DNA of 54,029 bases from an uncultured Ruminococcus sp. (GCA_900315755.1 ONAI01000010.1:1-54029), one strand, 5' to 3'. Numbered from the stretch's first letter, positions 16,063 through 25,184 are shown. Notes: generated by a model not told the origin, from the letters alone. Translations and numbers: made by a program.

Positions 16063-17751
16063 TTATTTTTCCTCTTTTTCAGTCTTTATAAGAGTTCCGT
16101 TGATCTTCTCAACCAATTCTGAGATCTCACCGATAGACTGATGAATAACACCTGAACTCTCGTTCGTAATATTAACATTGTCATCAAGTACACTGAACGC
16201 AGAAATGGTCATTTCAAGGATACTGATAAGCTGCTTAACGCTGTCGCCGTCCATTGTAGGATTCTCATTGCAGAATGTAACAACGTTCTGAAGAAGATCC
16301 TTAACAACTGTTGCTCTCTCGCTCGTTGCAGATGTAGAATCGCCGATGGTGTTCATATTCTTGCTGATAGCAGCTACTTCTTCCTTCAGTTTGTTTGAAA
16401 GCTCAAGACACTCTGCTGTGATCTCAGCAAGCTGTTCATGCTGCTTTGCAAGTTCTGAATGTCTTGCAATGAGAACTGACTTAGCATAGATCACGCAGTT
16501 TTCAGGAGTATTAAGTCCGCGTGAAATAGCGATAGCCATATTACGGCAGGTATCATATCCGCAGGCACGGCAGTCATAATGCTTATCTGCATCAGTTAAC
16601 TTGCCCATCTTCTCATAGATCGGTTCAAGCTGTTTCTCGCTCGGAACAGGTGAAGGCATAGTGCCCTTGTAGGTTCTTACGAAATCTGCGATCCTGAGTT
16701 CCTCATCAAATTTTTTGAAGAGTTTATCCTCTCCTCTGCCCATGATACCGCCTGACTTACGTCTGCGCTTAGCTTCGTTCTCAATTGATCTCATTGTAGC
16801 CATCATGTCGAAGATAGTCTGATTTGTAGCAGTAGCCGGTCCGCCGTTACAACCTGCATCGCACGAAAGAACATCGAACACCTGCGGGTGCTTGGACTCA
16901 GGCATTTTGCCATACATATCTATCTCTTTATATACCTTGTAGAGACCTTCTGAGGTTGCTATATTGAGTTCCTCATCATGTGCCCAGAGGTTATCGCGGA
17001 GTCCGCCCGGACGTGGATATACAGAACCGAGCTGTCCCTGCTGATCGTCGAATTTATACTCAAAATCGTCGATCGGGTTTATCGGTATATTAATGTCATT
17101 TCTGTCGAAATAGTTCATAAGCTTCTTGAAGGTAACGTTATACTCAACAAGACCTGTCTCGTCGAATTCGCTCTTCTTTGCGATACAAGGTGAAAGGAAT
17201 GCAATAGGGTTGTTTCTTCTGAGATACTGCTTTATGTATATAGCTCCGCAGGCAACAGGGCTGTGTACCGGTGAAAGGTTTGAAAGCAGCTTAGGCTGAT
17301 ACTTTTCAATATAGTTTACGATAGCAGGACATGGCTGTGTAATGATATTGCCGACCTTGCTCTGCTCAAGCATTCTCAGATGCACCCATGTACAGATATC
17401 TGCACCAAGTGAAACATCGTAAACAGAACATCCCTGGCTCTTGAACCAATCAAGGATACCCTTCCACTTATTCGGAAATACTGTCTTGATAGCCGGAGAA
17501 GCCATGATAATCATCTTCTCCTTGACTACTCTTGACATACACTCCTCTGTATCATCAACATAGTCTCTTGCTCCATGCTGACAAACCTTTACGCATTCGC
17601 CGCAGGCAATACACTTATTCGGATCAACTGATGTTATGAATCTTCCGTCTTCAAGTCTTTTCGTGATATTGGCTTCCGGTGCAGGACAGCATCTCACACA
17701 CGCATTACATCCATCACATTTTTCAGGTCTTACAATTACTAATTCATTCAT
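16063..17751 (-). CDS. [FeFe]-hydrogenase-like sensory protein with Fe-S and coiled-coil domains
   Basis: Domain order: two [4Fe-4S] ferredoxin motifs (CDGCNACVRCCP and CIACGECVKVC, residues about 13-60); an [FeFe]-hydrogenase H-cluster domain (about 75-320) with L1 TQPCPAIV, L2 SPCIAKKSEF and L3 SCDAGCNGG; another Fe-S domain (DCRACGYDTCRNMA, about 390); and a C-terminal coiled coil resembling chemoreceptor signalling helices. The usual L1 TSCCP reads TQPCP: the H-cluster Cys is kept but the proton-transfer Cys is Pro. This points to a redox or H2 sensor of the group C/D type rather than a catalyst. No maturation genes are present. Confidence 0.8.
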   Translation of the reverse strand: MNELVIVRPEKCDGCNACVRCCPAPEANITKRLEDGRFITSVDPNKCIACGECVKVCQHGARDYVDDTEECMSRVVKEKMIIMASPAIKTVFPNKWKGILDWFKSQGCSVYDVSLGADICTWVHLRMLEQSKVGNIITQPCPAIVNYIEKYQPKLLSNLSPVHSPVACGAIYIKQYLRRNNPIAFLSPCIAKKSEFDETGLVEYNVTFKKLMNYFDRNDINIPINPIDDFEYKFDDQQGQLGSVYPRPGGLRDNLWAHDEELNIATSEGLYKVYKEIDMYGKMPESKHPQVFDVLSCDAGCNGGPATATNQTIFDMMATMRSIENEAKRRRKSGGIMGRGEDKLFKKFDEELRIADFVRTYKGTMPSPVPSEKQLEPIYEKMGKLTDADKHYDCRACGYDTCRNMAIAISRGLNTPENCVIYAKSVLIARHSELAKQHEQLAEITAECLELSNKLKEEVAAISKNMNTIGDSTSATSERATVVKDLLQNVVTFCNENPTMDGDSVKQLISILEMTISAFSVLDDNVNITNESSGVIHQSIGEISELVEKINGTLIKTEKEEK

Positions 17752-17821
17752 AATACATTCTTACCCCTCTGATGATCTTTGATATTGAAAGGACACATAG
17801 CAATATACCAGTATTCCGGGT

Positions 17822-18940
17822 TTATTTCTTGCCGCCGAGTGCACTCGCCTGTGCTGCAAGAGCCGCAAGGTCTATCTTTCCGCCTTTTTTCTCCTTTGGC
17901 TCTTCAGCTTTTGCCTCTTCCGGCTTTTGCTCTTCCGCTGGTGCTTCTGCCGGTGCTTCGACAGGTTCTGTCACCTTACTGCCAGATGTCTCATGAACAT
18001 TCTTGTCTTTTTTGCCGCCGATAGCTTCAGCCATCTGCTTCAGCTTATCGAGCTCGCTTCTCTTTTTCAGTCTCTCCTCAGCTTCCTCTTCACGGTCCTT
18101 AAGCGCATTGCGTTTAGGTGCTTCCGGCATTTCCGGCGCATAAGACTCCGGCTCTCTGAACACAGGAACTCCGCCTTCTCTGAGGGTATTGCTGACAGAG
18201 AAGAGTCTTTCCTCAGCATCGCTTATATCACCGAGACCTGTATCAACGAAAGCTTCGAGAGTTGTTCTCAGCTGCGACATCTGAGCGCCAAGCTTTGTAA
18301 CGTCATCAAGCATAATAGCCTTGAGATTATTTGAAGAAACGTTCATCTCTTCCGCTTTATTTTTAGCCTCTGCCAGTTTTAAAGCAGCCGTTCTCTCTGC
18401 CTCATATATGATCTGGGCAGCCTCATCATTAGCATCAGCTATTGCAAGTTCAGCAGCTTTTTTAGCTTCATCATTGAGATTTTCAGCCTCTCGCTTTGCA
18501 TTATTAACGAGCATATCAGCTGATTTCTGTGCTTCGATGAACACCTGGCTGAGTGAAGCCGGATTATTTCCTGACTCATATCCTGCAAGCTTATCATTTG
18601 CTGCTTTAAGCTGCTCTTTAAGTTCTTCGATAGAGGCATTAAGATCAGAGACCTTCTGTTCAAAGCCTTTATTCTCTTCCTCAGTTGCCTTTAATTTGGT
18701 CGTGAGAGTCTCATTCTGCACCTGCACCTGAGTAAGCTTAGCTCTTTCCCCTGCCATAACTGTTTCGTTAGCCTTTTCAGCATCCGTACCTTTTTTATAA
18801 GCATCGAGAAGAAGCTTAGTCTCTCTGAGTTCATTCTTCATATCGTAGACCTGTGTGTAAAGGTACTCAAGTCTGCGTATGACCTCTGTTTTATCATATC
18901 CACCGAAGGTCACAGTTTTTATGAATCTTGCCTCTGCCAT
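17822..18940 (-). CDS. DivIVA-like coiled-coil protein
   Basis: The N-terminus (TVTFGGYDKTEVIRRLEYL) resembles the membrane-binding DivIVA/GpsB head with the F-x-GYD-x-x-EV pattern. A long coiled coil follows (about 25-130), then an Ala-rich segment (about 135-200), a Pro/Glu low-complexity region and a short C-terminal motif (KIDLAALAAQASALGG). DivIVA proteins mark curved membrane and recruit division or polarity factors. AGGAGG precedes ATG 18940. It lies 70 bp upstream of the hydrogenase-like gene in the same direction, so co-expression is possible. Confidence 0.7.
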   Translation of the reverse strand: MAEARFIKTVTFGGYDKTEVIRRLEYLYTQVYDMKNELRETKLLLDAYKKGTDAEKANETVMAGERAKLTQVQVQNETLTTKLKATEEENKGFEQKVSDLNASIEELKEQLKAANDKLAGYESGNNPASLSQVFIEAQKSADMLVNNAKREAENLNDEAKKAAELAIADANDEAAQIIYEAERTAALKLAEAKNKAEEMNVSSNNLKAIMLDDVTKLGAQMSQLRTTLEAFVDTGLGDISDAEERLFSVSNTLREGGVPVFREPESYAPEMPEAPKRNALKDREEEAEERLKKRSELDKLKQMAEAIGGKKDKNVHETSGSKVTEPVEAPAEAPAEEQKPEEAKAEEPKEKKGGKIDLAALAAQASALGGKK

Positions 18941-19128
18941 ATCAATTCCTCCTGCGGCACTGACTTTGGTACAAAAAAATACGCAAATCCAGTGCTCTCT
19001 ACTGTTTGTATTTATAAGTTCAATTATACATCATTTTAACGCCAAAGTCAATATAAGAATTATACAAATTACTCAGGCATTTTATGTATATTGCACATTA
19101 TTTTACAAAATACATCCAAAACAAAAAA

Positions 19129-19156
19129 CGTTTCCTGACAATTTTCACAGGAAACG
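19129..19156 (-). terminator. Terminator after the 185-aa unknown gene
   Basis: The 9-bp stem 19129-19137 / 19148-19156 is followed on the minus strand by TTTTTTG. Confidence 0.85.
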
Positions 19157-19165
19157 CATATTTTT

Positions 19166-19723
19166 TTACCAGTCACCGTTATTATCTTTGATAAGCCTCT
19201 GAACTTCCTCATTATCATAAAGTCCGAGGTCAAAGAGACGGTTTATCTGTTTATTTGTTATTCTTCCGCTGTCGGAATGAACATACTGTCCGTGCTGGCG
19301 CTCTCTGCCGTCCCACGAGTCGATGATCTTCAGCCAGCCGCCGCGTCCGAGAGCAGTTTCAGGGTATTTTGATTTCGGGAAAAACTTCTTGGCGAGCATT
19401 ATCGCACATTTATTGTGATTGGTATAGCTGCACGAATAGGTATCGCCATCCGGAGACATCCAGCCAAGCTTGAAATCAGGATCGTTCTTATAGTACATCT
19501 CTTCAAGCTTCAGAGGGTACTCTTTATCGCTTTCTATAACTTTAAGGAAACAATAATCGCCATTGTCAAAGTTGAAATAACCGCCGTTACCATCAAGCAC
19601 TATCGGAAGTTGTTCTTCTGTAACGAAATTCGCAAAATCAGTTTTTGCAAGTTTTTCCATTGTGTCGATATATTCATAGCAATACAGACCCGTCGGCGAT
19701 CTGAATACAGCGTACTTTTTCAA
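19166..19723 (-). CDS. Unknown protein, 185 aa
   Basis: I do not recognise a named family. It is soluble, with no signal peptide or TM. The N-terminus (KKYAVFRSPTGLYCYEYID) looks like a beta strand pair. The middle is rich in Asp, Gly and Tyr (FDNGDYCFLKVI and WMSPDGDTYSCSY). The C-terminal third (LGRGGWLKIIDSWDGRE onward to INRLFDLGLYDNEEV) is compact and ordered. It has its own terminator; its promoter should lie in 19740-19850. It sits between the DivIVA-like and GGDEF genes without obvious functional linkage. Confidence 0.6.
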   Translation of the reverse strand: MKKYAVFRSPTGLYCYEYIDTMEKLAKTDFANFVTEEQLPIVLDGNGGYFNFDNGDYCFLKVIESDKEYPLKLEEMYYKNDPDFKLGWMSPDGDTYSCSYTNHNKCAIMLAKKFFPKSKYPETALGRGGWLKIIDSWDGRERQHGQYVHSDSGRITNKQINRLFDLGLYDNEEVQRLIKDNNGDW

Positions 19724-19856
19724 CTTTGCTCACCTCGTTTCGCAGTTATATCCCCAAATTCAGCCAACACTTTCATTTTATCATCTATCTCAGGATTTGT
19801 CAAACTATATTTAACTTACAGAAATCATTACAAATTGGCTATGTTGCACAAAAAAA

Positions 19857-19879
19857 CTGCCGGAACAACGTTCCGGCAG
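19857..19879 (-). terminator. Terminator after the GGDEF-like receptor gene
   Basis: The perfect 10-bp stem 19857-19866 / 19870-19879 with a 3-base loop is followed by TTTTTTTG on the minus strand. Confidence 0.92.
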
Positions 19880-19896
19880 CCATTTAAACGATAGTA

Positions 19897-21132
19897 TCAG
19901 ATATCAACAACAGTGTTGATCATGTTACCGCCGTTCAGCTTAGCATTTCTGAGTGCTGTATCAAGCTTAACGAGCAGTGAGTTTACGTTGAGGCAGTCGC
20001 CCGGGAGGTAGTGGTAAACACTTCCTGAAGCCGGAAGCTGTACTGTAAGGTTAAGTACATCATAAGGACTGCTGATAACAGCGTGGATATTCTGAACGAT
20101 ACCCATTGCCTGGCTCTCTGAGATCTCCTTATTGAATACGAAGCAGAACTCATTGCCTGTGATGTTATAGATCTCGGCAACTGAACCGAACTCATTTTTA
20201 AGTCTGTCTGCAACTGCGATAAGATACTCATCACCGAAGTCATAACCGTAGTTATCGTTTATGCTGCGGAAGTTATCCATATCGAATACAGCGATGTTGA
20301 AACGATCAGATTCAAGTCTCTCGGTAATATCATTATCAAGAGCATAACGGTTCTTCATACCTGTAAGGATGTTCATAACAGCAAGGTCGCTTGCCTTCTG
20401 ACGTGTAGTCTTAAGCTTTGCGTCAACCTCACGGAGGCTCTTCTCACGCTCTTCGAGCTCAAGTCTTGCCCTCTTAGCCATTCTTGCAATGAACATGATA
20501 GCAATTTCACCAACGATAAGGAGAAGGAACATAGCAGCTTCAACTGAAATGAAAGCTGTTACAGTCTTTCTTCCCTCCTTGGCTGCATCCTGGTTAGCGA
20601 TGTCGATAGTAGCTTCGAGCATTTCTGAAGCAGTGATCTGAAGCGGATAAATATCCTGAATATAAAGGTTGTTCATGTTTCCGTTGAAAGCACTTGTACC
20701 AAGCTGCTTACCGTTTTCATCGACCTTATTGAACATCTCACGGAAACTGATAAGTCTGTCATTGTAAGTTGTGATGAATGACTTAGCGTGATTGAATCGA
20801 CGAACAAGGTCATCGGATTTGCCTTCGAGTTCATCGAAGTCGTCCATAGCATCATAGATGTTATCGAATGCTCGCTGAGTATCCTCAGCAAGAGCAGTAG
20901 AATCACCGATGCCGGCAACGATCTGAAGAACGTTACCATTGATGTACTTAAGTTCTGAGTTGATTCGGTTAACACAGCTCATAGTACCTGAAGTCTTTTG
21001 TGAAATAGCACGGTTTTTGTTTGAAAGATATCCCACGAGCGCCATGTTTGCCAAAACGACTACTGCAAGAAGGATCGCACCAAATGTATACGCTCTGGAC
21101 TGATATCGAGCATTATTCCTATCTTTAGCCAT
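19897..21132 (-). CDS. 4HB-type membrane receptor with degenerate GGDEF domain
   Basis: Two TM segments (about 17-36 and 192-215) enclose a mostly helical extracytoplasmic domain of about 150 residues, similar to chemoreceptor four-helix bundles. After a coiled linker comes a GGDEF domain with a normal DMDNFRSINDNYG metal site but the signature reads ITGNEF, replacing GGDEF. Loss of the Asp and first Gly makes synthesis of c-di-GMP doubtful. It starts 15 bp after the binding-protein gene ends and shares its transcript, so the receptor may read the sugar-loaded state of that lipoprotein. Confidence 0.85.
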   Translation of the reverse strand: MAKDRNNARYQSRAYTFGAILLAVVVLANMALVGYLSNKNRAISQKTSGTMSCVNRINSELKYINGNVLQIVAGIGDSTALAEDTQRAFDNIYDAMDDFDELEGKSDDLVRRFNHAKSFITTYNDRLISFREMFNKVDENGKQLGTSAFNGNMNNLYIQDIYPLQITASEMLEATIDIANQDAAKEGRKTVTAFISVEAAMFLLLIVGEIAIMFIARMAKRARLELEEREKSLREVDAKLKTTRQKASDLAVMNILTGMKNRYALDNDITERLESDRFNIAVFDMDNFRSINDNYGYDFGDEYLIAVADRLKNEFGSVAEIYNITGNEFCFVFNKEISESQAMGIVQNIHAVISSPYDVLNLTVQLPASGSVYHYLPGDCLNVNSLLVKLDTALRNAKLNGGNMINTVVDI

Positions 21133-21147
21133 AATTACTTACCTCCA

Positions 21148-22263
21148 TTAATAGTTCTCTGGGTGGAGAAGAAGCTGAACGTAAGTATCGTTCAAGTTAT
21201 CGGCATTTACGTAAGTAACTCCGGTATCAAGAGTCTTCGGAAGGCTGTCATCATTAATAGCTTTCTTAGCAAATCTTACTCCAACGTATCCCATATTGTA
21301 AGGGTTCTGAATGATAGTACCGTCAAGAACACCTGTCTTGAGATAATCAAGCTCCTTCTGGTCTGAGTTGAATCCTATTACGAACACCTTATCTGCCATA
21401 TCGAGTTCTTCAACTGCTCGGCAAACGCCAAGTGTAGTATTTGTATTTGTAGCATAGAAACAGATAACGTTACAATCTCTTGCGCTGAGGATCTTCATTG
21501 CCTCTTCATAAGCAGCATCAATACTTGAACATCTCTCACCTTCGACGAAGAACTTCGAGAACATATCAGAGATCTGTTCCTGAGTGAGATCCATCTTTGA
21601 AAGATCAACACCATCAGCTGCCATCTGACGCTGAACCTCAGATGCAGTAGATTCCTTGAAGCCCTGAATACGCTTATCAGCTGTTGCAGCTGTATGACCT
21701 ATAATAGCAACAGCGCCGCGTCCGAGACGTGCAACATCGGTGAGCTGAACGTTACCGCGGTCCATAACTGCTCTTACTGTACTACTGAGAAGAACTCCGT
21801 CAGCAGCGTAACGTGCAGCAACAGAACCGCCGTCTATATCGGACGAACTGATACACGAAATAACATTCGGGTAATCTGTTCTTGAGTTGATATTGATGAT
21901 CTTGATTCCTGCGTCATCGGCTTTCTTGAATGCTTCATCAAGTTCGGCATTTCCGTTAGGAGCGATGATGATAGCATCAACGTCTTCCTTGATAGCATCA
22001 TTGATAGCCTCTACCTGTGATGCGAAATCATTATCTCCTGAAGCTGCTGTATAGATGATATCATAACCGAGCTCATCACCGGCTGCTTCCGAGCCTTTTT
22101 TAACGTCATCCCAGAAAGATACGCTCTTGTTCTTGGTAATAACAGCTATCTTGCCCTTAGTGCTTCCGCCGCCCGGCTTGCCGCAGCTTGTAGTCATCAG
22201 AACCGACATACTAACTGTGCAGAGGGCAAGAGAACTAAGAATCATTTTTTTGCCTTTGTTCAT
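21148..22263 (-). CDS. Sugar-binding periplasmic-type lipoprotein (PBP1/LacI fold)
   Basis: An N-terminal signal ends at TTSCGK, a somewhat weak lipobox, giving an anchored lipoprotein. The mature part has the type I periplasmic-binding fold of ribose/galactose-binding proteins: IAVITKNKSVSFWDDVKKG, a DAIIIAPNG loop, IININSRTD and VFVIGFNSDQ. No ABC permease or ATPase gene is adjacent; instead the gene is followed by a membrane receptor with a GGDEF-like output. A sensory role as an external ligand receptor is therefore more likely than transport. AGGAGG lies upstream of the ATG. Confidence 0.85.
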   Translation of the reverse strand: MNKGKKMILSSLALCTVSMSVLMTTSCGKPGGGSTKGKIAVITKNKSVSFWDDVKKGSEAAGDELGYDIIYTAASGDNDFASQVEAINDAIKEDVDAIIIAPNGNAELDEAFKKADDAGIKIININSRTDYPNVISCISSSDIDGGSVAARYAADGVLLSSTVRAVMDRGNVQLTDVARLGRGAVAIIGHTAATADKRIQGFKESTASEVQRQMAADGVDLSKMDLTQEQISDMFSKFFVEGERCSSIDAAYEEAMKILSARDCNVICFYATNTNTTLGVCRAVEELDMADKVFVIGFNSDQKELDYLKTGVLDGTIIQNPYNMGYVGVRFAKKAINDDSLPKTLDTGVTYVNADNLNDTYVQLLLHPENY

Positions 22264-22378
22264 AAAAACATAACCTCCTTAAAGTATTTTAAGCCACTTA
22301 CGAAGAGCCGCAGCGATCATGTGCTTACGATCGCCGGCACAACCGTGAACTCAAACTGCTTTCTATTTAGCTTATTTA

Positions 22379-22407
22379 ATTCTATCACATATTCAGCAGA
22401 ATTTCAA
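22379..22407 (-). promoter_or_regulatory. Promoter of the binding-protein/receptor operon
   Basis: TTGAAA (22407-22402), a 17-bp spacer and TAGAAT (22384-22379) on the minus strand, leaving a leader of roughly 105 nt. Confidence 0.75.
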
Positions 22408-22656
22408 CACAATTCCAAAAATATTTCATTCACACTTTTACCAATAATTTTTATGAGAATATATGCAAGTTCAACTATTTTATACCGTTTTTTAATATTT
22501 TATTCAATATTACTCTTTGTATATAAAATTGTGCATAAATTTCGCCATTTTTTATACCGCTTCTATAATCCCCTATTTATTGCCCTATCACAAATGTGCC
22601 AGTATACTTCGAGTTAAAAAAACTGCCTAAAAATAATATTTTTAACACTTTGATAC

Positions 22657-22685
22657 TTGACAACTATTATAAAAGATGATATACT
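22657..22685 (+). promoter_or_regulatory. Promoter of the kinase/VWA/PP2C cluster
   Basis: TTGACA (22657-22662), a 17-bp spacer and TATACT (22680-22685), about 85 bp before the first start codon. No other clear promoter was seen up to 28486, supporting one operon. Confidence 0.85.
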
Positions 22686-22771
22686 ATTCGTGATAGCAAT
22701 GTGTAAATATTCGCGTAATTGTATTATCATACTTTTTATACCTACAAAATATTATGTCAGGAGGGTAATTT

Positions 22772-23809
22772 ATGCAGTGCGAGAAATGTGAAGCTCAAGT
22801 CGATCCACGACTTGTCTCGTGCCCCAATTGCGGTGCGCCAGTTCCGCAGAATATAGAGGGATTTGAAAATACTATGGAATTCCAGCAGGAACTGCGTTCG
22901 ATCGTTGTCAACCACGGTCCTTACGGTGTTATCAAACAGAACCGCTTCGTTGGCCTTCTTAACGACTATATTCCTGATTACAGCAAAGAACGCAGATTAC
23001 TTATTAATATGTATAGAATGGGCGTTCTTAAGCTTATGCTCAAAGAACCTAACCGCGAGATCTCTATAATGCGAGCAAAAAGCTTTATGCTCGGAGATGC
23101 TTTTCTCTCCGAAAATGCTACCGAATTCGTACTTGCCTGCTATACATATATGCTCGGCTGGCCATATGAATCAACTCTGAAAGTTCTCCCGCCTGACGAA
23201 AACGGCGAGGAACAGCCGGTCGAAGAAGCACCAAAGAAACGTGCAGCAAGCATTGATGATATGGTGTTCACTCCGCGTAACGCCTTCAGATACCGTCTCA
23301 GCAGCAATATCGTTATCCCGGATGGTTTCACAAAACTCGAAGCTTTCTGCTTCGATAAATTCGGTTCTCTCAGAACGATCCAGCTTCCGCAGTCGCTGCT
23401 CGCTATCGGTGAGTATGCTTTCTCAGGATGCAAGCGTCTGAGAGGTCTCGATCTTCCTGAATCACTCAGGATCATCAAACAGGGTGCATTCAGCCAGTGT
23501 GCAAAGCTTGTTGTCGTCAAGATTCCTAAGGGCGTAATGGAGATCGAAGACAGCACCTTCTCTTTCTGCACAAGCCTCGAAGTCATCGAGATACCGGATA
23601 CCGTAAGCAGCATAGGCGCTGAAGCTTTCTCAGGCTGCGATAAGCTGAGAAAACTCTTCCTTCCAGAGAGCGTTAAATTCATCGACATCAATGCGTTCTC
23701 CTACTGCCCTAACTTAACTATTCATTGCATAGAGAATTCTTACGTTCATAAATACTGCCTTGTAAACGGTCTCAGCGTTAAACTCGTTACCTCATCGGCA
23801 GAAGTTTGA
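22772..23809 (+). CDS. Zinc-ribbon / helical / leucine-rich-repeat (BspA-type) protein
   Basis: First gene of the cluster; 345 residues, AGGAGGG before the ATG. Residues about 3-23 form a zinc ribbon (CEKCEAQVDPRLVSCPNCG). Residues about 38-130 are a helical domain (YGVIKQNRFVGLLNDYIPD, then KERRLLINMYRMGV) of a type I recall beside bacterial kinases and chaperones. After an acidic linker come about five LRR_5 units with the IGEYAFSGCKRLRGLDLPESL pattern. LRR_5 units are usually extracellular, but there is no signal peptide, so this protein is cytoplasmic and probably a protein-protein adaptor for the downstream kinase and phosphatase. Confidence 0.75.
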   Translation: MQCEKCEAQVDPRLVSCPNCGAPVPQNIEGFENTMEFQQELRSIVVNHGPYGVIKQNRFVGLLNDYIPDYSKERRLLINMYRMGVLKLMLKEPNREISIMRAKSFMLGDAFLSENATEFVLACYTYMLGWPYESTLKVLPPDENGEEQPVEEAPKKRAASIDDMVFTPRNAFRYRLSSNIVIPDGFTKLEAFCFDKFGSLRTIQLPQSLLAIGEYAFSGCKRLRGLDLPESLRIIKQGAFSQCAKLVVVKIPKGVMEIEDSTFSFCTSLEVIEIPDTVSSIGAEAFSGCDKLRKLFLPESVKFIDINAFSYCPNLTIHCIENSYVHKYCLVNGLSVKLVTSSAEV

Positions 23810-23840
23810 GTTCCAGTAATTAACGAAAGGATGAATTCAG

Positions 23841-25184
23841 ATGGTTGAACTCGAAATCGGTCAGGAAGTTGAAATGGAATACGGAGGGAGCGCTAAGGTT
23901 CTCAGCGTTATCGGCAGCGGCGGTCAGGGTACTGTTTATCTTGTAAGATTCAACGGTATGAAATGGGCGCTGAAATGGTACGACATCGACAAGATGAAAA
24001 AACCAAAGGTGTTCCGCAAAAACCTTCAGAATAATATCAATGACGGTCCGCCAAGCAATAAATTTCTATGGCCTAAATATCTGACTAAAGAAACTGAGGA
24101 TGGTACTTTCGGTTATATAATGGATCTGAAACCCGATGGATTTGATTCATTTGTTGATATCCTCAACACATATAAACTTGAGATCGATCCTCTTACAGGT
24201 CACGCAGTGAAGAGACCGGTTAAATTCAACAGCCTCTCTGCTATGGTGACAGCAGTTATCAACATTGTAAACGCTTTCCGTCAGCTCCACAGATCTGGTA
24301 AGAGCTATCAGGATCTTAACGACGGAGGTTTCTTCATCAATGTGAATACAGGCGCTGTTCTTGTCTGCGACTGCGATAATATCGCTCCGGACGGCAGCAA
24401 CTTCGGTATCGGCGGTAAGCCCGGCTATATGGCTCCTGAGGTCGTAAGAGGCATTGCTCAGCCGAATGTTCAGACTGATAAATACTCACTTGCAGTTGTA
24501 CTCTTCAAGCTTCTCTTCAGAGGAGATCCTATGGAGGGCGAAAAGGTAGTCAGAGACGTTTGTCTCACAGAATCCTCAGAACTTAAACACTATGGTCAGA
24601 ATGCAGTTTTTGTATATGATCCGAACGATTCTTCTAACCGCCCGGTAAGAGGTATCCACGATAACGTTATCAAGTTCTGGAGGATCTATCCTGATTATAT
24701 CAAGGACGCTTTCATACGCTCATTTACCACAGGTATCACTGAGCCTGCAAAGCGTATCATAGAGAACGAATGGCAGAAGCTTTTCATCCGTCTCCGCTCT
24801 GAAATAATCATGTGCGGCTGCGGCAGAACAAACTTCTCCTCAATGTTTGTTCAGCCGAATGCCAAAACATTCAAATGCCCGAAATGTGGAATGGAATTTG
24901 CTTCCCTCGGCTTCAGCGACCGCGATTACCGTATGCCGCTCTACCTCGGATGTAAGTTCTATGATTGCGAGATCAGCGCAGATTCAGACGATTTCACCAA
25001 GATTGCCGGTGAACTTGTTGAGAACAAGCTCAAGCCCGGTGTTCTCGGAATCAAGAACTGCTCTGAAAGAAAATGGCGAGCAAAAATGCCTGACGGCGTA
25101 TTTTATGATATTGCCCCCGGAAAGGGTTTCCCTGTTTGGCAAGGTCTTGAAATAGACTTTGGCGAAATCAAGGCACAGATATAA
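23841..25184 (+). CDS. Ser/Thr protein-kinase-like protein with C-terminal zinc ribbon (TerY-P-type)
   Basis: A 447-residue protein with a kinase fold (about 15-310): Gly loop IGSGGQG (24-30), Lys45 in WALKWY, catalytic loop SYQDLNDGGFFIN (Asp158), DFG equivalent CDCDN (Asp177) and GYMAPE (195-200). Relatives as I recall them read YRDxSDGN: here HRD Arg is Gln157 and the magnesium-binding Asn is Gly163, so activity may be weak or absent. A zinc ribbon follows (Cys325, 327, 346, 349), then a beta-rich end domain of about 85 residues. Together with the next two genes it forms the kinase-VWA-PP2C set known from TerY-P triads. Confidence 0.8.
   Translation: MVELEIGQEVEMEYGGSAKVLSVIGSGGQGTVYLVRFNGMKWALKWYDIDKMKKPKVFRKNLQNNINDGPPSNKFLWPKYLTKETEDGTFGYIMDLKPDGFDSFVDILNTYKLEIDPLTGHAVKRPVKFNSLSAMVTAVINIVNAFRQLHRSGKSYQDLNDGGFFINVNTGAVLVCDCDNIAPDGSNFGIGGKPGYMAPEVVRGIAQPNVQTDKYSLAVVLFKLLFRGDPMEGEKVVRDVCLTESSELKHYGQNAVFVYDPNDSSNRPVRGIHDNVIKFWRIYPDYIKDAFIRSFTTGITEPAKRIIENEWQKLFIRLRSEIIMCGCGRTNFSSMFVQPNAKTFKCPKCGMEFASLGFSDRDYRMPLYLGCKFYDCEISADSDDFTKIAGELVENKLKPGVLGIKNCSERKWRAKMPDGVFYDIAPGKGFPVWQGLEIDFGEIKAQI

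Larger units (their letters stand above)
22264..22771. other. Divergent intergenic region with two promoters
   Basis: No gene with a ribosome-binding site was found. The minus-strand leader of the binding-protein gene contains a hairpin of GCGATC arms around 22311-22332. Minus promoter at 22379-22407 and plus promoter at 22657-22685. Confidence 0.6.

Noticed and set aside
22264-22372. c-di-GMP riboswitch in the leader of the binding-protein gene
   Set aside because: The neighbours are GGDEF-type, but the leader lacks the conserved GEMM-I core; only a simple hairpin is seen.
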